Assembly (NCBI GenBank): GCA_902702965.1
Contig: CACRXP010000434.1
Span: forward strand, 79,162-143,161
Direction of reading: 5' to 3'
From: Spirometra erinaceieuropaei
Lineage: Eukaryota > Platyhelminthes > Cestoda > Diphyllobothriidea > Diphyllobothriidae
Length of the DNA: 64,000 bases
Shown here: positions 23,103-35,200 of the stretch, piece after piece
Numbering within the stretch: position 1 is the first letter of the stretch
How the letters are laid out: each line of letters begins with the position of its first letter
Notes under the pieces: generated by a model
Database searches by the model: none
The model's input: only the letters and a program-made list of their open reading frames with translations
What the model was told of the DNA's origin: nothing
Made by a program: the position numbers and the translations under genes

Positions 23103-26100
23103 CCCAATCGGGGAGTGCGGTTAGGAAATATTATTTGACGTGCGCGTACACAACGTACCTTAGAAAATAGTATTTTTTGTTACTTTTGCCTAGACAAACA
23201 ATCAAGTAAACAAACCCAGGGCTGAATGCGTCCAACATCTGGCAAAATTTCGCTGACATCAAGCACGAAGTGCAAACAATTCGAACACATGTCACACGAC
23301 TGAATTCAAGGCGGTCAGATGTGGCTATGCAGCCCCGTCTGAAGTAAAAAAAACCTTAGCCACCTTTTATACGGGACCGATGGGGATAGGCGTTTTTACA
23401 GGTGGGACCGGGAAACGCACAGGCGACGAGACCAAAGTAGTTGTATGCAAAATAAAAGCCATTGAGAATGCGCCGTTGTCCTTTGAATGGTTGAGAAATA
23501 GTTGCCCTAATCCTCACCACTCACCCAAACCCCTAGCTCTAACCCCTAGTCCCAACCTCTTACTCCTAACCCCAACCCCAACAGTATTGTGTCCATCAAG
23601 TGGAACTACATAACCACATCTTACAGACAAGGTAGAATATAAGACACACTATAGTGGCGCCGTTAAGTTGAAGAAATAAACGTTGAAAAAAGTGCAGTTG
23701 AAAGCAAACTGGGTTATTTACGATTTTACTGACTATTTACTATATTAGTCATGTGTTGCTAACTGTGGGCTTAATATATTACCTGCACCTCCGTTGAAAA
23801 GCATAATCGGTCCGTTTTAATGAAACTTAGAGGAAACACACCGGTAGAAACATTGCCCGTATGAACGGCTGTCAACTGGGCTTCAGAGATTGGTTGCTCG
23901 AGGTGGGACCCCTGCACTGCTGATCCAGACAACCGAAACTTGCGGTGTCCTTCCGTTTCTCGCCTACAGGTGTTCCTTTTGTTCATTTTTGTTTTCAAAT
24001 TTGTACTTTTTGACTAAGTTCAGCAGCCTAATTAAGGACAGAGAGTGCGACTTATTTGATAGATTTTACCCATTCGCGTCATTAAAATCCTTCTTGATAT
24101 CATCTTCAGTGGATATTCAGTTGAACTTTAAATCCAGGTTACTACCTGTTCGGACGTTTTTCCCTTCCGTGAGATCAAGCAAATTCTTAACGGTTCAAGA
24201 GGTCCTCCGTAGCACATTAAACCCACAGACGCCTTTTTTCCTTTCGTCATTTTAGCCTCCCGCTATTCTCCTCTTGCTTGAAAAAATCTTTACTTAGAAC
24301 GGACATAGGCACAAGCCAAGGTCTTGGAAGACACCTTATTTGATGACTATTAACCTTGACTTTCGTCAAAAGTTCTGCTGATATCATCTTCTTTCTTTTT
24401 ATATCTTCCTTTATTTGACAATATGGCCATGTGCGAAGGCCATATTAGTTGGTTGGAGCTTCCTAGTAGTAACTGCCAAGCCACTATTAGGAAGAACGAG
24501 GGTGAATCTCTTGAAAACCTCGTTCGAATAGCATTTAAGTTGACAGTAGAAACACATCAGGCCACTGAGTGTCCTACAGAGTGATCGCAACGCCAGTGAC
24601 ATGCACGTGGACTAATTTATAGCATAGCAGATTTAAGCGTAGCATCTATCATATCCTGTCTCACCTTCTCACGCAAATCTCTCCGATGCAGGAAAAAAGG
24701 CAAGACACCCACTCCAAGCTAGATCGCAGTGGATAAAAAAATACAAAAGAGAATGCCTACGCGTGCTGCACACGCAACGTGCCTGCGACTGCAGAATCAC
24801 CAGAACACTGCGAGGTCAGACTGCCATAACGGACACTTCACAAAAGAGTCGGTGAAGCCGGACACTTAGTCCTAAGATGGGCTCAGCTATCCCGTCAGAT
24901 GGCAGCTTTTCCAGGCCACGACTGTTAGCCTGTCGTAATGGCATTGTAGCACTTCGGCCTTTTTACTGTTAGGCGTAAGCTTATGTGCTGCAAGAATGGG
25001 TCCTACAAAGTCAATCGCGCCCGCTATATTCCACTGCCCGAGTCTCCCAACCAACTTATGATGGGATTGGGCGCAGTGAATGGTGCGACGTAAGAGCCAC
25101 TAAGGCGTGCCACTACATGCATACACGACGGCACTTGTGGGCCAACTCCACACTCTTCCCCGTCAACACCTGCGCCAAGTCATCCGATCTCCACTTCGGT
25201 CGAGTGAATCTGTTGCGCAGCTCCTTGAACTGCAGTGCACCTGGAATAAATTCAGCAAGGCAGGCACGAACGTGTTCCCACACCATGTACCAAACCACTG
25301 TAGGAGGGATTCAGATCTCACACGCCCGAAAGTGCTGCAATGATCACACAGGCTACTGCGGCACACCACGACGTCTAGCCACGCCAACTTCATCACCAAA
25401 ACCGCACTTTGCGCTTTGTTTAGCTTTCGCATAACACCTACCAGGAGATTCCTAACACCCAGTGAGCTGTGAGCATGATCGTGACTAGTACGGTCACCCT
25501 GAATATGCCATACTTCCCCTATCTATCAGCGTAAATTTCGTGATTCTAAAAATCCGGCAGCTTCAATTCAACTCTCTACCACGTTGCATGTCGCCTACGT
25601 TGAATGGGCAGGATTCTAGAAGAGATGACGGTCGTCTGGGTGGCTTAATGCCTACTTTTCTGGTTCACATTTCCACAAGAATTTCAGTTCATTTTATATT
25701 TTGTCGCCGCCTTAAAGGTATAATTCACCGGGTTTAATATAACGTAGAGAGTAAGCGCGACTGGGAACATTGCCAGAGTGAACTTTTGCTTGGACTGGTG
25801 ACCCACCAAATCAGCACTTGCAAGGTCTTCCCGTTTTCCGTCTGCGGGTGTTCCTTTGTATGTTGGCATTTTTAAATAACGCTTAGCAGACAGATTAGAG
25901 ACCTGGAATGTGGCTTGTTTGGGTTATTTTAACTTTTCATATCGTCGAAACCCTCGTTGATATCACCTGATGAGGAAATTCGAGAAAAGTTCAAATTCAG
26001 GCTATTGCCTGTCCGGACGTTCTGTTTATCGACGGGGTCAGAGAGATAGCTCTTGAAGTCTGGTTAGGTTTCCACAGCACCCGGATGCCTTTGCTCAGCA

Positions 26101-26905
26101 CAAGCTTTTAGTCCATAGTTAAAAGAGCCTTGCTGAGTACTCGTGTGTGTGTGTACCGTCAATATCACCAACTCATTAAGCACCTATGAAGAGGACGGCC
26201 AGGGCTTGATCCGCACTGGATTTCCAGCGCCTGTGCCAAGTCATCCGGACCCCACTTCGGTCGACTGAATCTGTTGCGTAGCTGCTTGAACTGCAGTGCA
26301 CCTGGAATAAATTAAGCAAGGCAAGCACGTGTAGATGAGATGAATGTGCTGGCGAGCTGGGTTTAATTCTAGGACATGTTGGTTTTCAAGCCCTGAGTTG
26401 CATTGATGTTAGGTAGGTCCGGCAGGAGACGTAAGTGATATTCATTCGTCGCCATCTCCCCTGCCTAAAATTAGCATCTTCACCTTGTTGGATTTAGGCT
26501 GGAGTTAAATGCGTTTGTAGTTTAAGACTGAAGGCTAGGTATGTGAACTAATGCTGGACATTTTGACTAAGGCCAGTCATAAGGTTCAGTGTTAGGCGGT
26601 TTATTTTCAAATGAAGCCTGAGTACAATGTTGTTGTTCTTGTTTGTCTATGCCATCGGTTGGTGATCATAACGCCGTGTTATTGCAGTTTCGTTTATCCG
26701 CAAGTTTGGGTCCTATAGGGTTGGGGGTCATTCTACGCGGGAAGTGACGACAGGGGTGCATATGCACACATAACATAAAACACTCCCGTCAAAATTCTGA
26801 GTAAGGCACCGTAGGTTTAAACGATGCAATCTAGGCCTTAGTAGTCTGGAAACACTTCCAAAACACTGGAAGGTGTCCGAGAATCACGATGAAGGTGTTT
26901 TCCAC

Positions 26906-27357
26906 CTAACTTTAATCATAACCCCAGGTGTGATAGCTCTGTGGAAAACACAATTGTATGCGTTAATTTCTACTCACTTTTTGTCTTTTATTCCCGATTT
27001 TAAATGTCGCAGTATTGCTTATGTTCCATATGGACAAATGCTCTTTGAGGAAGCAGTTTACAGAAACGGATTTTTTTTACTGTGGTAGCCGGGTGCCAAC
27101 TGTTTTAGCGCACTGGACACACTGTCGCAATTCTTAAATGGTAATGCTCTGTCCACGTTCATGTTACGTCATTTAGTCATTTGGTTCCACGTGCCGGGAT
27201 TTGTGGCTGATCGCTTCCGAACAGAGATTGCAGGCGCCAGCCGTCACGGGACGGTATACCGGGTTTAGTTCTCCTTAGTCGACTTGAACCTGAACACCTG
27301 CGCCTCATATTTCCTATTGTAAACTGAATGATATTTGGAACAATAGTTATATTCCCT
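26906..27357. other. No recognised feature
   Basis: Sequence beyond the broken end of unit C. No gene or repeat match. Confidence 0.4.
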
Positions 27358-27735
27358 GTCTCAGTATATGCGGTCGCGCAAATCGGGAAATATTGTCAAC
27401 GAAGACACTCCCGGCTTATTTGTATTGTTGGAAAGCCATTTCTTAGGAATCAAGCATAGTGCGATTTTTGTTCTTCAGCATTCAAACAAACGGTTCAACA
27501 CTAGCCGATGGGATCACCCCAAATCGGCCGCGATAAAGGACATTTTATACTACGCACGTTCCGTCTCTCCTTCTCTCTCAGATCTCTCTGATGCAAGAAT
27601 ATGTCGAGAATGTCGGGGCCGGGCTCAAGCATTCCACGTCTCAGTATATGCGGTCGCGCAAATCGGGAAATATTGTCAACAAAGATACTCCTGGCTTATT
27701 TGTCTTGTTAGACGGCTATTTCTATGGAATCACGC
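27358..27735 (+). repeat. Direct repeat, two copies of about 98 bp
   Basis: GTCTCAGTATATGCGGTCGC starts at 27,358 and again at 27,638. The similarity continues for about 98 bp (AAATCGGGAAATATTGTCAAC, GGCTTATTTGT) with an offset of 280 bp. The spacer ends in CTGATGCAAGAATATGTC and CCGGGCTCAAGC, which resembles the extra linker segment of unit B near 18,845-18,890. Confidence 0.6.
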
Positions 27736-27782
27736 TAGATTGGAAGCAGGGTAACACCCCACCTTTTATGTCATATTTTTGA

Positions 27783-28744
27783 GTACCAAGACCCGCGGAT
27801 ACGACAGCTTAGACAAATGACTACTTACGTGCATGCCACTTACGGCGTGTTAATCTAACAGCGAATTAACTCGGATACCTGTTCAATCAGATGCTACGCG
27901 GCATTAGTTTAAGTCCACTGCATTACCTCTTCCCGTCTGAGATACTCGCCAATGCGTGACTGTGCCACAAAACCATTTGATGTGTCCAAAATTCACAAAA
28001 CCTGTGTATATACGCAACCCGAGGCAAGGAACAGCTCCCCTTGCGTCTTTATGAGACCACCCGCATATAGTCAAATGCGGTAAAGGAGATTACTGGCGAA
28101 GAAAAAAGGGACTTCGTCAGCCAGTCTTGCAACCTCCGGTTTGGGGACACCTACGATTCCAAACTGTGCTATTTAAGGTCAGATTTTTGAAAGCTACTAA
28201 GGAGTGCTATGCTATCTGTTTGCCACTAGCCTGTCACTTACAGATAGTTACCTAACGAAGGAAAAATCACGAAAATCCCGCATTATGCCCCTGCCCACAC
28301 AGGCCCTCCACCCCACATACACGAAATTCTTGCCACCCTGAAGAAGCGACCGTTTTTCAATAGACCGCATGCGTTGGTTTTTAACTTATTGTTCATTAAC
28401 CGAGAAAAAACTTATTTTAATCGCAAACCAGCAATTCAGAAAACGACCAAATTACAGGTCGCGTATTCAAGGACTAACGTAAGGGACGACAAGGAATCGG
28501 AGTGCGCTAACCAACAGAATACGGACATGCGAATCTTCATATTCCTGTCGATTAATCCACCGCTGCTTTCTGCCCAATTTAAACGTTGCCACTTATCTGT
28601 GCCTTGTCTTCTCGCCTGCTCAGACGGATAAATTTATTAGTTTTGAACCGGAGTTCTTGCAAAAATGCAGGCTAGGATAGCAACGTCGTGTCGACCCAGT
28701 CGACCGTCAGCATCAGCCATATGCAACATACTAGTGAGCTGATT
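27783..28744. other. No recognised feature
   Basis: No gene, domain or repeat match supported. Confidence 0.4.
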
Positions 28745-29290
28745 TTAGGCTGGGGCATCTTTAGAAATGGGTTTGCGAAGGACTACGTTCGAATAACCCG
28801 AGCCCTGCTTGACCCATTTACTACTGTCTAGGCGTGCGTGAATTCGTGGGGCAGACTTTTGGCGTACCCACGCCGCTGTACCGCTCCAATGCATGCCCAG
28901 CCGATGGCGTGACGAGGCCAAGAGGAGCAAACGGTCTGGCCAAACCAAATTGGTGGCCCACATTTCCTGCTGCAATCGGTGAACAAAACTCACAGCACAG
29001 CCGATCATTCCCAGTAGTCGCCAGCAGGACAGTAATCCGACATTTTGGCCGTCGCTGCTCCACAGCAGGTGGTAGCAAGAAGACTGGTGGTCGGAGAGGA
29101 CGCAGGTGGCTGGCACCGCGTAAACCAACACCAAGGAGTTCCACCACACTGCTTGGCACACAACAGGCAAGCGGTATGTGTCTGCAAGTGGGTCTGCACC
29201 AAGATATTGGTATTTGTAATGGGTGCGCGTTTCTGATAACGCCAGCTGGTCAGCCGCATTTACTGCGAGGTCAATTTTAGGGGCAGGCAA
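28745..29290. other. ORF-dense GC-rich island, identity unknown
   Basis: Long frames are open on both strands: 181 aa on minus (28,745-29,290) and 148 aa on plus (28,834-29,280). I recognise no domain in any of them. Overlapping open frames in a GC-rich patch usually mean a repeat or the end of a retroelement rather than a gene. No HCW-like promoter or polyA signal is nearby. Confidence 0.3.
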
Positions 29291-30850
29291 GAGTAACCCA
29301 CTAGTGCGGACTCGCCTACGGACGCATTAACAACTTATCACTTCTCAGCAAAGCACAGGCGTCTATATTGATGAATCAATTTCAGGACGCGTACCCAAGT
29401 GCTCGGGCTCCTTTACAAGTCTACATTGGGCGACTAGTTATGTAGACTTTAGACATATACATAGCCTTGCCCATTTATCCATCTCGCAACGAATTTACTC
29501 CTACCTTCGTAATGAAAACTTGATGAGGCATTTGGCCCCTGAATCTGCCTTTTGCAACAGTCCTACTGGTCGAGCTTTTTTAATTATTTATTACCAAATG
29601 TGGCAAACAGGTCATTGGTTTTTGAACTACACAAGGTATGCGAAAATGCACTCATCTGCACTCCCAATACCGGCGTCCGCCATGCTGCTGGGTGAACGGT
29701 GTGCCTCATCTTTTATGATTGTCGAACTGACATGCCAGTCCGTACATGCTGTAACACCCCAGCAGACCTGACGGACAGAAACCCCTTTGTTTTAATCGCA
29801 CTCACTGTTTTGCAGATCGATCGTAAGGACTACCGGTGATCGATCACCGGTGACCATCGATCCGATTTGTCCAATCTCCGACATATTTGCTTTTATCTGT
29901 TTTTGTTGTACATTGGTTCTTATTTCGCTCACAGTTTCGTCTTTTTTTCAGATTTCTGAACTGCGTTTTGCGTGTATCCTTGTACGTATCGAGTTTCTAA
30001 TTTTTTCGTTCACGATTATTTTTCTATCGTTCGTGATTGTTCGTTTTTGCCAATCTGGTTTCAGCATCAATTCTCTGTTATATCTTATCTCTCACCCCCA
30101 ATAAACTGCTTGCATGTTCCATCCATCGTCTAATACTCACTACTTACTTGTGTGTCTGCATGCGAATGCCTGTGTAATGCATAGCTTAGGTACGAACACT
30201 CGGGAGTCGGAGTCTCTGACCAAGAAGCGGAAGTTATACTCAAACCCAATCGATCCCCAGTCTGTTCCCTCACCGAGTTCACAGGACAGTATAATGCAAG
30301 TGGCGCGTTGATCTTGTTTAAATCTCCCTTTTTAACCACTTGGTGTACCTCATACCAAAAAAACGTTTACCGTCTAAAACGAAGATCTGCACGTCAGGAT
30401 AACCTCCAATCAGGCAGGTTTGACAGAATCGGGGCTTCAATCGGGGCGGTACCGGAGTCGAACTGACGTGCCATTTGACGGTGGTTACATGCAGAACAAT
30501 TTAACTCTTTAAAGTTGTAACATGCTTAAATTTTGGAAAAAAATTGAGTACAACAGCTTGCTGATTTCTGTCCAGTCAGCTAGATAGGGCATGGAAGGCA
30601 GAAATTCATAGGTTAATAGTGCACTTTTTCTGGTTAACTGCGATATTAACAGAAATTCACTCATGCATCTTAGAATACATATACATATTTTGTGCTAACT
30701 ATATAGACAAATATATCTTCCGAAAATAGTATAGTTCGTTTATACAAGAATTTGTGATTTTTAGGATTTTTAAGACGCCTGCAAGGCTTAACCGCATAAA
30801 GATTGATTACCGTGCACTGCAGTGCTTCCCTGTACAAGTATGTTTATTAA
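29291..30850. other. No recognised gene; perfect 20-bp palindrome inside
   Basis: AT-rich sequence. The only structure noted is ACCGGTGATCGATCACCGGT at 29,832-29,851, a perfect palindrome. Confidence 0.4.
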
Positions 30851-31505
30851 CGGGACAGTGTCGTGGCCCGATCACTCGCGCCACTCGGAATAGGTGTTGC
30901 CCACAGGCCTGACTCAACAATCCGCCGGCAAGTGATGCGGCCGAAAGATCCGATCCCTAAGCAGGAGATGTCGGCCGTTGTCTACCGACTTCAATGCAGC
31001 TGCGGAAGTTGCAGCTACGTTGGGGAAACCGGCCGACGGCTGCAAACGCGAATGCACGAGCATAAGTTGACCGTGCAAAGGTTGGACCCAAAGTCGGAGG
31101 TAGCAACCCATGCCGCGCAAATGGGACACATCTTCAACTTTGACGCCGTTGAGATTGTGGTCCGGGGCGGTGATCATACAGCAAGGCAAGTGCAAGAAGC
31201 CTGGATGTCCACCTACCGCTCTGTCAACCGCCACATCAATCTGCCTCCCCCCCCCCCCATCTGACTTTACGAACCTTCTTTGCGTGGGACAGTCACGGCG
31301 TGGGACAATCGGGACCGTCAGTCATCACCGCGGCCGACGGGGGCGATTCAGGTCACGGTGACATGCGGGTTGGATGCAGCCACACAGGCGGCATTGGCGG
31401 ATCACGCATTGGACAAAGGGCGCCATAATAAGGAGTGCTGTGCACAGGACCTCTCAGTCCCTGAAGATGGGTAGACGGGTAAACTATCCGAAACGTCGGA
31501 TCTCA
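30851..31505 (+). pseudogene. Penelope-like element, GIY-YIG endonuclease fragment
   Basis: The frame 30,863-31,264 (133 aa) carries a GIY-YIG-type domain: AVVYRLQCSCG, then SYVGETGRRLQTRMHEH with the YVG and the conserved Arg, then a downstream EVATHAAQMGH. In Penelope-like elements this endonuclease is fused C-terminal to the reverse transcriptase. Here no RT precedes it, so the element is 5'-truncated. The frame runs into a poly-C/proline stretch near 31,250. A second frame just after (around 31,370-31,470) resembles another decayed endonuclease segment (LADHALDKG). The 3' end has a hammerhead-like motif. Confidence 0.7.
31461..31494 (+). ncRNA. Hammerhead-like motif at Penelope 3' end
   Basis: CTGAAGA, one T, a hairpin (GGGTAG, 9-nt loop, CTATCC with one wobble), then GAAAC. 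The layout is the same as at 5,618-5,648 but the conserved CTGATGA has a T-to-A change, so self-cleavage is doubtful. Confidence 0.3.
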
Positions 31506-31639
31506 AATAAACCCCTCCCGGTGAACGTCCCCTCTTCTTTTGATATGCCATCTGGGAATCGGATTTTCACTACTATTGAAGTGTTCAATGCACTAGACTA
31601 AACTATGCGATACTGCGCCCAGAGCTTAAGCATAAACTG

Positions 31640-32090
31640 CAAGTAAGCCCAAACAAGTTGCGACAGGGCTCCCCATGAAAATGTACGCAGAGGTGATTTG
31701 GGCTCGAAAAGTTCTATTGAGTGCGGACTTGCTCGGTATCTTCCGCATGCACTCGTCCCTCCCCGACCAATGCGTCGATGAAAAGACAGTGCCAGCACAA
31801 GTGGGAGCAGTCAGAGTGGATGACAACGCCAAAGGGCTGATAGGCCAGCTAATTTTCACAACAGGTGCCAAGCAAGTCTAAGGACGACACGGAGCAGCGA
31901 TCGAAGAGAATATCGTAAAGGGGACAAAAAGTCGTGTTTGAAGCATAACACAAAGTCGTGAAAAAGATCGAGGTTCAAACGCAGTCGGGCAACATACAAA
32001 ACACGGCAAAACCCACGGATGGTATATTGCGGAAAATATTGAGCCCAATTCTCATGATAAAAAATTCTTTATGAATATCAGCAAAAATAT
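31640..32090 (+). repeat. Dispersed repeat S, copy 2
   Basis: Same-orientation match to 12,628-13,090. It lies directly after the Penelope fragment. No coding function recognised. Confidence 0.55.
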
Positions 32091-33028
32091 CGGCACACAC
32101 CTAAAACCACCACGCATACGTTGGAAAAAAATGCGAAAGACAGAAAAGGAGGGTTGGAGGGGAAAAGAGGAAAACCTCAGCTAACGTGTGGACTACACAG
32201 GATCACAGAACGGAGAGCACAGACAGAATTAGCAAAGCTAAGGCAAAAAATCCGCAAGGGGCACATGGCGTTGTGGACAGGAGAGCGTGCGCTAAGACCG
32301 TGTGTCCTGCAGCAGCAGCAGCCGCAGCATGTAGAATTCAGAATTTGTATAAGTAGACGAGTGAACTAGTCATGCCTACTTACTTTCACTATGTTTAACC
32401 ACATTAACCAGTAATGCAAAGGAAAGTCAAGTACGTAGGTAAATTGCGTTGAATCTTTCTATGCAGACTGCCAGTCTGTTCTGAGAATTAGAGGCATTCT
32501 GGAGGAAATATGGATCCCATGGCGGCCATGTCGTCGTCGTCGTAGTCAGCAGCATTCTTGCATTGTACTCACCATCCTCCTCTTCCCCCTACCCCCCTCT
32601 GGTCACTTTCAGGCTAATTAGCATAATGGTCTGCGCGTTGGATACCGCTGGGATGGGCCCAAAGCACTAGGTGACAAATCGTTTTCATACCGTTGCCAGT
32701 GATCCTTGCATCGAGGAGGACTGACCCATTCATCACAATGGCTCAAGAACCCTTGCTACTTGTCGACAAACGATGCAACAGTCAAAGACGTTATCTCATC
32801 GAACAAGATAGACATTTGTACCGCAAAGCCTTACAATGGAGGCGTTCTTCAGTGCAAGCCAGCATCGCTAGAACCTTCAGAAACCGATTCAATCCTCTCT
32901 CCTACCAAACCAGACTACGTAGATATGCGCAATGAGAGAGACTGACTAGATATTCGAGAGGAGAACACGTAGTTAATGGGTCAGTTAATCATTTATTGTC
33001 GTAATTCACAGACATTGGTCATGCATAT
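32091..33028. other. No recognised gene; weak tRNA-like scrap
   Basis: Includes GTCGTCGTCGT near 32,530. At 32,610-32,655 TTAGCATAATGG, GCGCGTTGGA and GGGATGGGCCC resemble the A box, anticodon-arm flank and B box of a tRNA. The spacing is too short for a tRNA, so it may be a SINE scrap. Confidence 0.3.
32992..32997 (-). terminator. AATAAA polyA signal, gene D
   Basis: AATAAA on the minus strand about 30 bp after the stop of gene D. The sequence after it differs from that of the other copies. Confidence 0.65.
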
Positions 33029-33292
33029 TTACCAACCCCAACCCCAACCATGATGGTGGCAACAGTGGTGATGATGGTGGCAGCAGCGACGCCAACAACA
33101 TCCGTGGTGGTGATGACAGCCACAGCCACCCCACCAACCGCCGCCGCAGGCTGGAGACACTGCACCCTCGTTTTCCACCTTCGCACTCACCTCCCCCTCT
33201 GGTTCCTCCTCCTCGTCCCCCTTCCTAACCGTTTTCGTCAGGGTCATCTGCGCCAGGACTGCCAACACCAGCAATGTGAGAAGGAGTTTCAT
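33029..33292 (-). CDS. HCW peptide, copy D (divergent member)
   Basis: 87 residues, single exon. The signal peptide (MKLLLTLLVLAVLAQMTLT) and pro-region (GDEEEEPEG, KVENEG) differ clearly from the other copies, while SPACGGGWWGGC, GCCWRRCC and the GWGWGW end are kept. Nine Cys, but one has moved: GGCGC near residues 57-59, and the terminal GC is absent. His runs are 4, 5 and 3. The flanks do not match the duplicated unit, so D is a separate older member and the best outgroup. Divergence in the leader with conservation of the core suggests selection on the released peptide. TATA box and polyA signal are present. Confidence 0.75.
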   Translation of the reverse strand: MKLLLTLLVLAVLAQMTLTKTVRKGDEEEEPEGEVSAKVENEGAVSPACGGGWWGGCGCHHHHGCCWRRCCHHHHHCCHHHGWGWGW

Positions 33293-33354
33293 TGTCTTAG
33301 GTTGAGCTGCTGTAGAAGAGCTGACGACTCAACCACAAGCACCACTACCCTTCC

Positions 33355-33361
33355 TTTTATA
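33355..33361 (-). promoter_or_regulatory. TATA box, gene D
   Basis: TATAAAA on the minus strand followed by GGAAGGG, about 60 bp upstream of the ATG. The surrounding promoter is otherwise unlike that of the unit copies. Confidence 0.7.
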
Positions 33362-34239
33362 GCTGGATTAGGGAGGAAGAATTTATGGGTTTGTTTGACA
33401 CTGAGCTACAGGAATGCCTTTTGTTACTTGGTAGTAAGCGAACATGTGCGTAAACAAGGCGAGTGTTGCTGTTGCTGTCTGAGTTGATTTTGGCGTATGG
33501 TAGATGATTGAAGTAGGGAGAATGCTCGATGGCTTGTTTTGAGGATTAAGCATGTTGATGTTTACTGATGTTATTGTGGACGGAGGGTTGGTTTTCATTG
33601 TGGTGTCCAAGTCTTGCCGTTGCATAATTTCGACTCTTGACACCGGCTATTTCTTATTAGGCTCAAGGGAGACGGACGGCGTGGCCATTTCTGGCTTACT
33701 TCCCGTCATCAGTCAACTTTGAGGTTTGGGAAGACCTGTGACTCCAATGCACAGTCTTTTGATTCTTATTATTCCTACGCGCTTACCACTGATCAGTGCA
33801 CTGACTCCTTCTGCTGTCGTTTTTGATCTGTTCTATTATTTATTTTGGTTTTTTTCTTTCGTCATTAATTTTCTCATTTTTTTGATCTCTTCTCTGCCGT
33901 GTTTTTGGAATTTCTACTTTCTTCATCATTTATTGACCTGGTTACATTTTTTTCTACATTTCCTTGCTTGAGGTACTGCCTTATGCTGTTGATCGTACTC
34001 CGTTTGTGGGAAATAGGGTGGTTGTTCTCACATCCTCCCTCACCAGCATCTCACCGCACATCAAAATCACCCACTGCAAGCCCCCCAACTGCCACCTTCA
34101 ACTCAAGTGGTAAGTGTGTGTCTCGACTCTTTCGCCATGCGGCTCCTCTGCTGCATGTGTGATCGGAGTCTGAGACGAAGACGGTACGTTGAGCTCCTTG
34201 GCTCGGATACCAGCCAACTGACGCCTCAACTCAGTCCGC
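33362..34239. other. No recognised feature
   Basis: Between gene D's promoter and the Penelope RT. Includes a T-rich stretch at about 33,820-33,970. No gene supported. Confidence 0.4.
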
Positions 34240-35200
34240 ACAGTCTGCCCAATTTCGTGTGTTTTATGGAATGGCGAACTGGCGTATAGGTTTCTTTGCG
34301 GTAGACAGATGTGTGCAATTTTCCATCAGTCTTTCGCTGCACGAGAACATCTAAAAACGGGAGTTCTTTGTCAACTTCTTTCTTGAGTGTAAATTTAATT
34401 CCCGACATTGTTGAGTTGATCGTTTTGTGGAGCGTTTCCAGTTGATCTTATTTGACGATCACAAATGTGTCGTCTACATATCGCAACCACAACTTGTGTT
34501 TAACTAATGGAAGAGCCTTGGTCTCTAGTTTTTGCATAGCAATCTCGGCGAGGAAGCCAGAGATAGGTGAACCCATTGGGGCTCCTTTCAGCTGTTGGTA
34601 ATATTGTTGGTTAAACGAAAAATTAGTTTCCATAAACAGGTCTATGAATTCGAGTAAGGCAGTAGCGGGAACATCCGTGCCATGGGATTTCAGGAGATCC
34701 TCCGTGTATTGTTTTGCCAAATCCAATGATATGGACATAAAGAGGGAGACGACATCAAAGGAGACCTTGATCTCGTCGGCAGAACCTGTGATTCCTCTTA
34801 ATCTCTTTAGAAACTCTGTTGAGTTCACAATCGAAGTTTCACAATTCCTCGTAAGTTGATGAAGTTGATGGAAGAGTCACTTGGAAATCTTGTAGTTGGG
34901 TGCCCCAATTAACGACACAATCTCTCGCAAAGGCACTTCAGCTTCGTGGACTTTTGGTAGTCCATAGATCCTAGCGATGGTGCGCTCAGTTTTTTTCAGG
35001 TACTCAGCGATGTCTCCCGACAGTTGTTTTTTCCCTGTGGGGCGCTTCAGCACTTTATCAATAGACGAAGTTTGTGCTTTGGTAGGGTCCGCGGAGATCG
35101 GTTTATAAGTAGATCTGTCTTCTAGCAAGTATAGCATCTTTGCTTTATATTCCGCTTTATTCATAATCGCAAGAGAGCCGCCTTTGTCAGCTGGGAGAAT
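34226..35200 (-). pseudogene. Penelope-like reverse transcriptase, broken
   Basis: Read from 35,200 down: LPADKGGSLAIM, KIYGLPK-type region (IARIYGLPKVH), GAPNYKISK, then a TGA stop where the mirror copy has Trp. Next comes the frame 34,448-34,828 with FDVVSLF, KGAPMGSPISGF and the catalytic LRYVDDTFVI. A second stop follows VIVK, then LPFLDVLV and a palm/thumb end that decays by frameshift near 34,260. This order of motifs is that of Penelope-like RTs. No endonuclease is attached. Non-functional retroelement. Confidence 0.8.

Larger units (their letters stand above)
21960..26905 (-). repeat. HCW duplication unit C
   Basis: Gene-bearing half 22,000-24,300, linker to about 25,000, gene-less half to about 26,600, then a distal block broken off at about 26,905, after which the sequence is unrelated. 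It follows unit B in direct tandem. It lacks the SINE insertion (GTTCAGTGTTAGGCGG continues straight into TTATTTTCAAAT) and the extra linker segment of unit B. Confidence 0.65.

Noticed and set aside
25967..25990. CTGATGAG followed by GAAA-like sequence in the gene-less half
   Set aside because: No hairpin of the right size between the two boxes and no GAAAC in position; not counted as a hammerhead motif.
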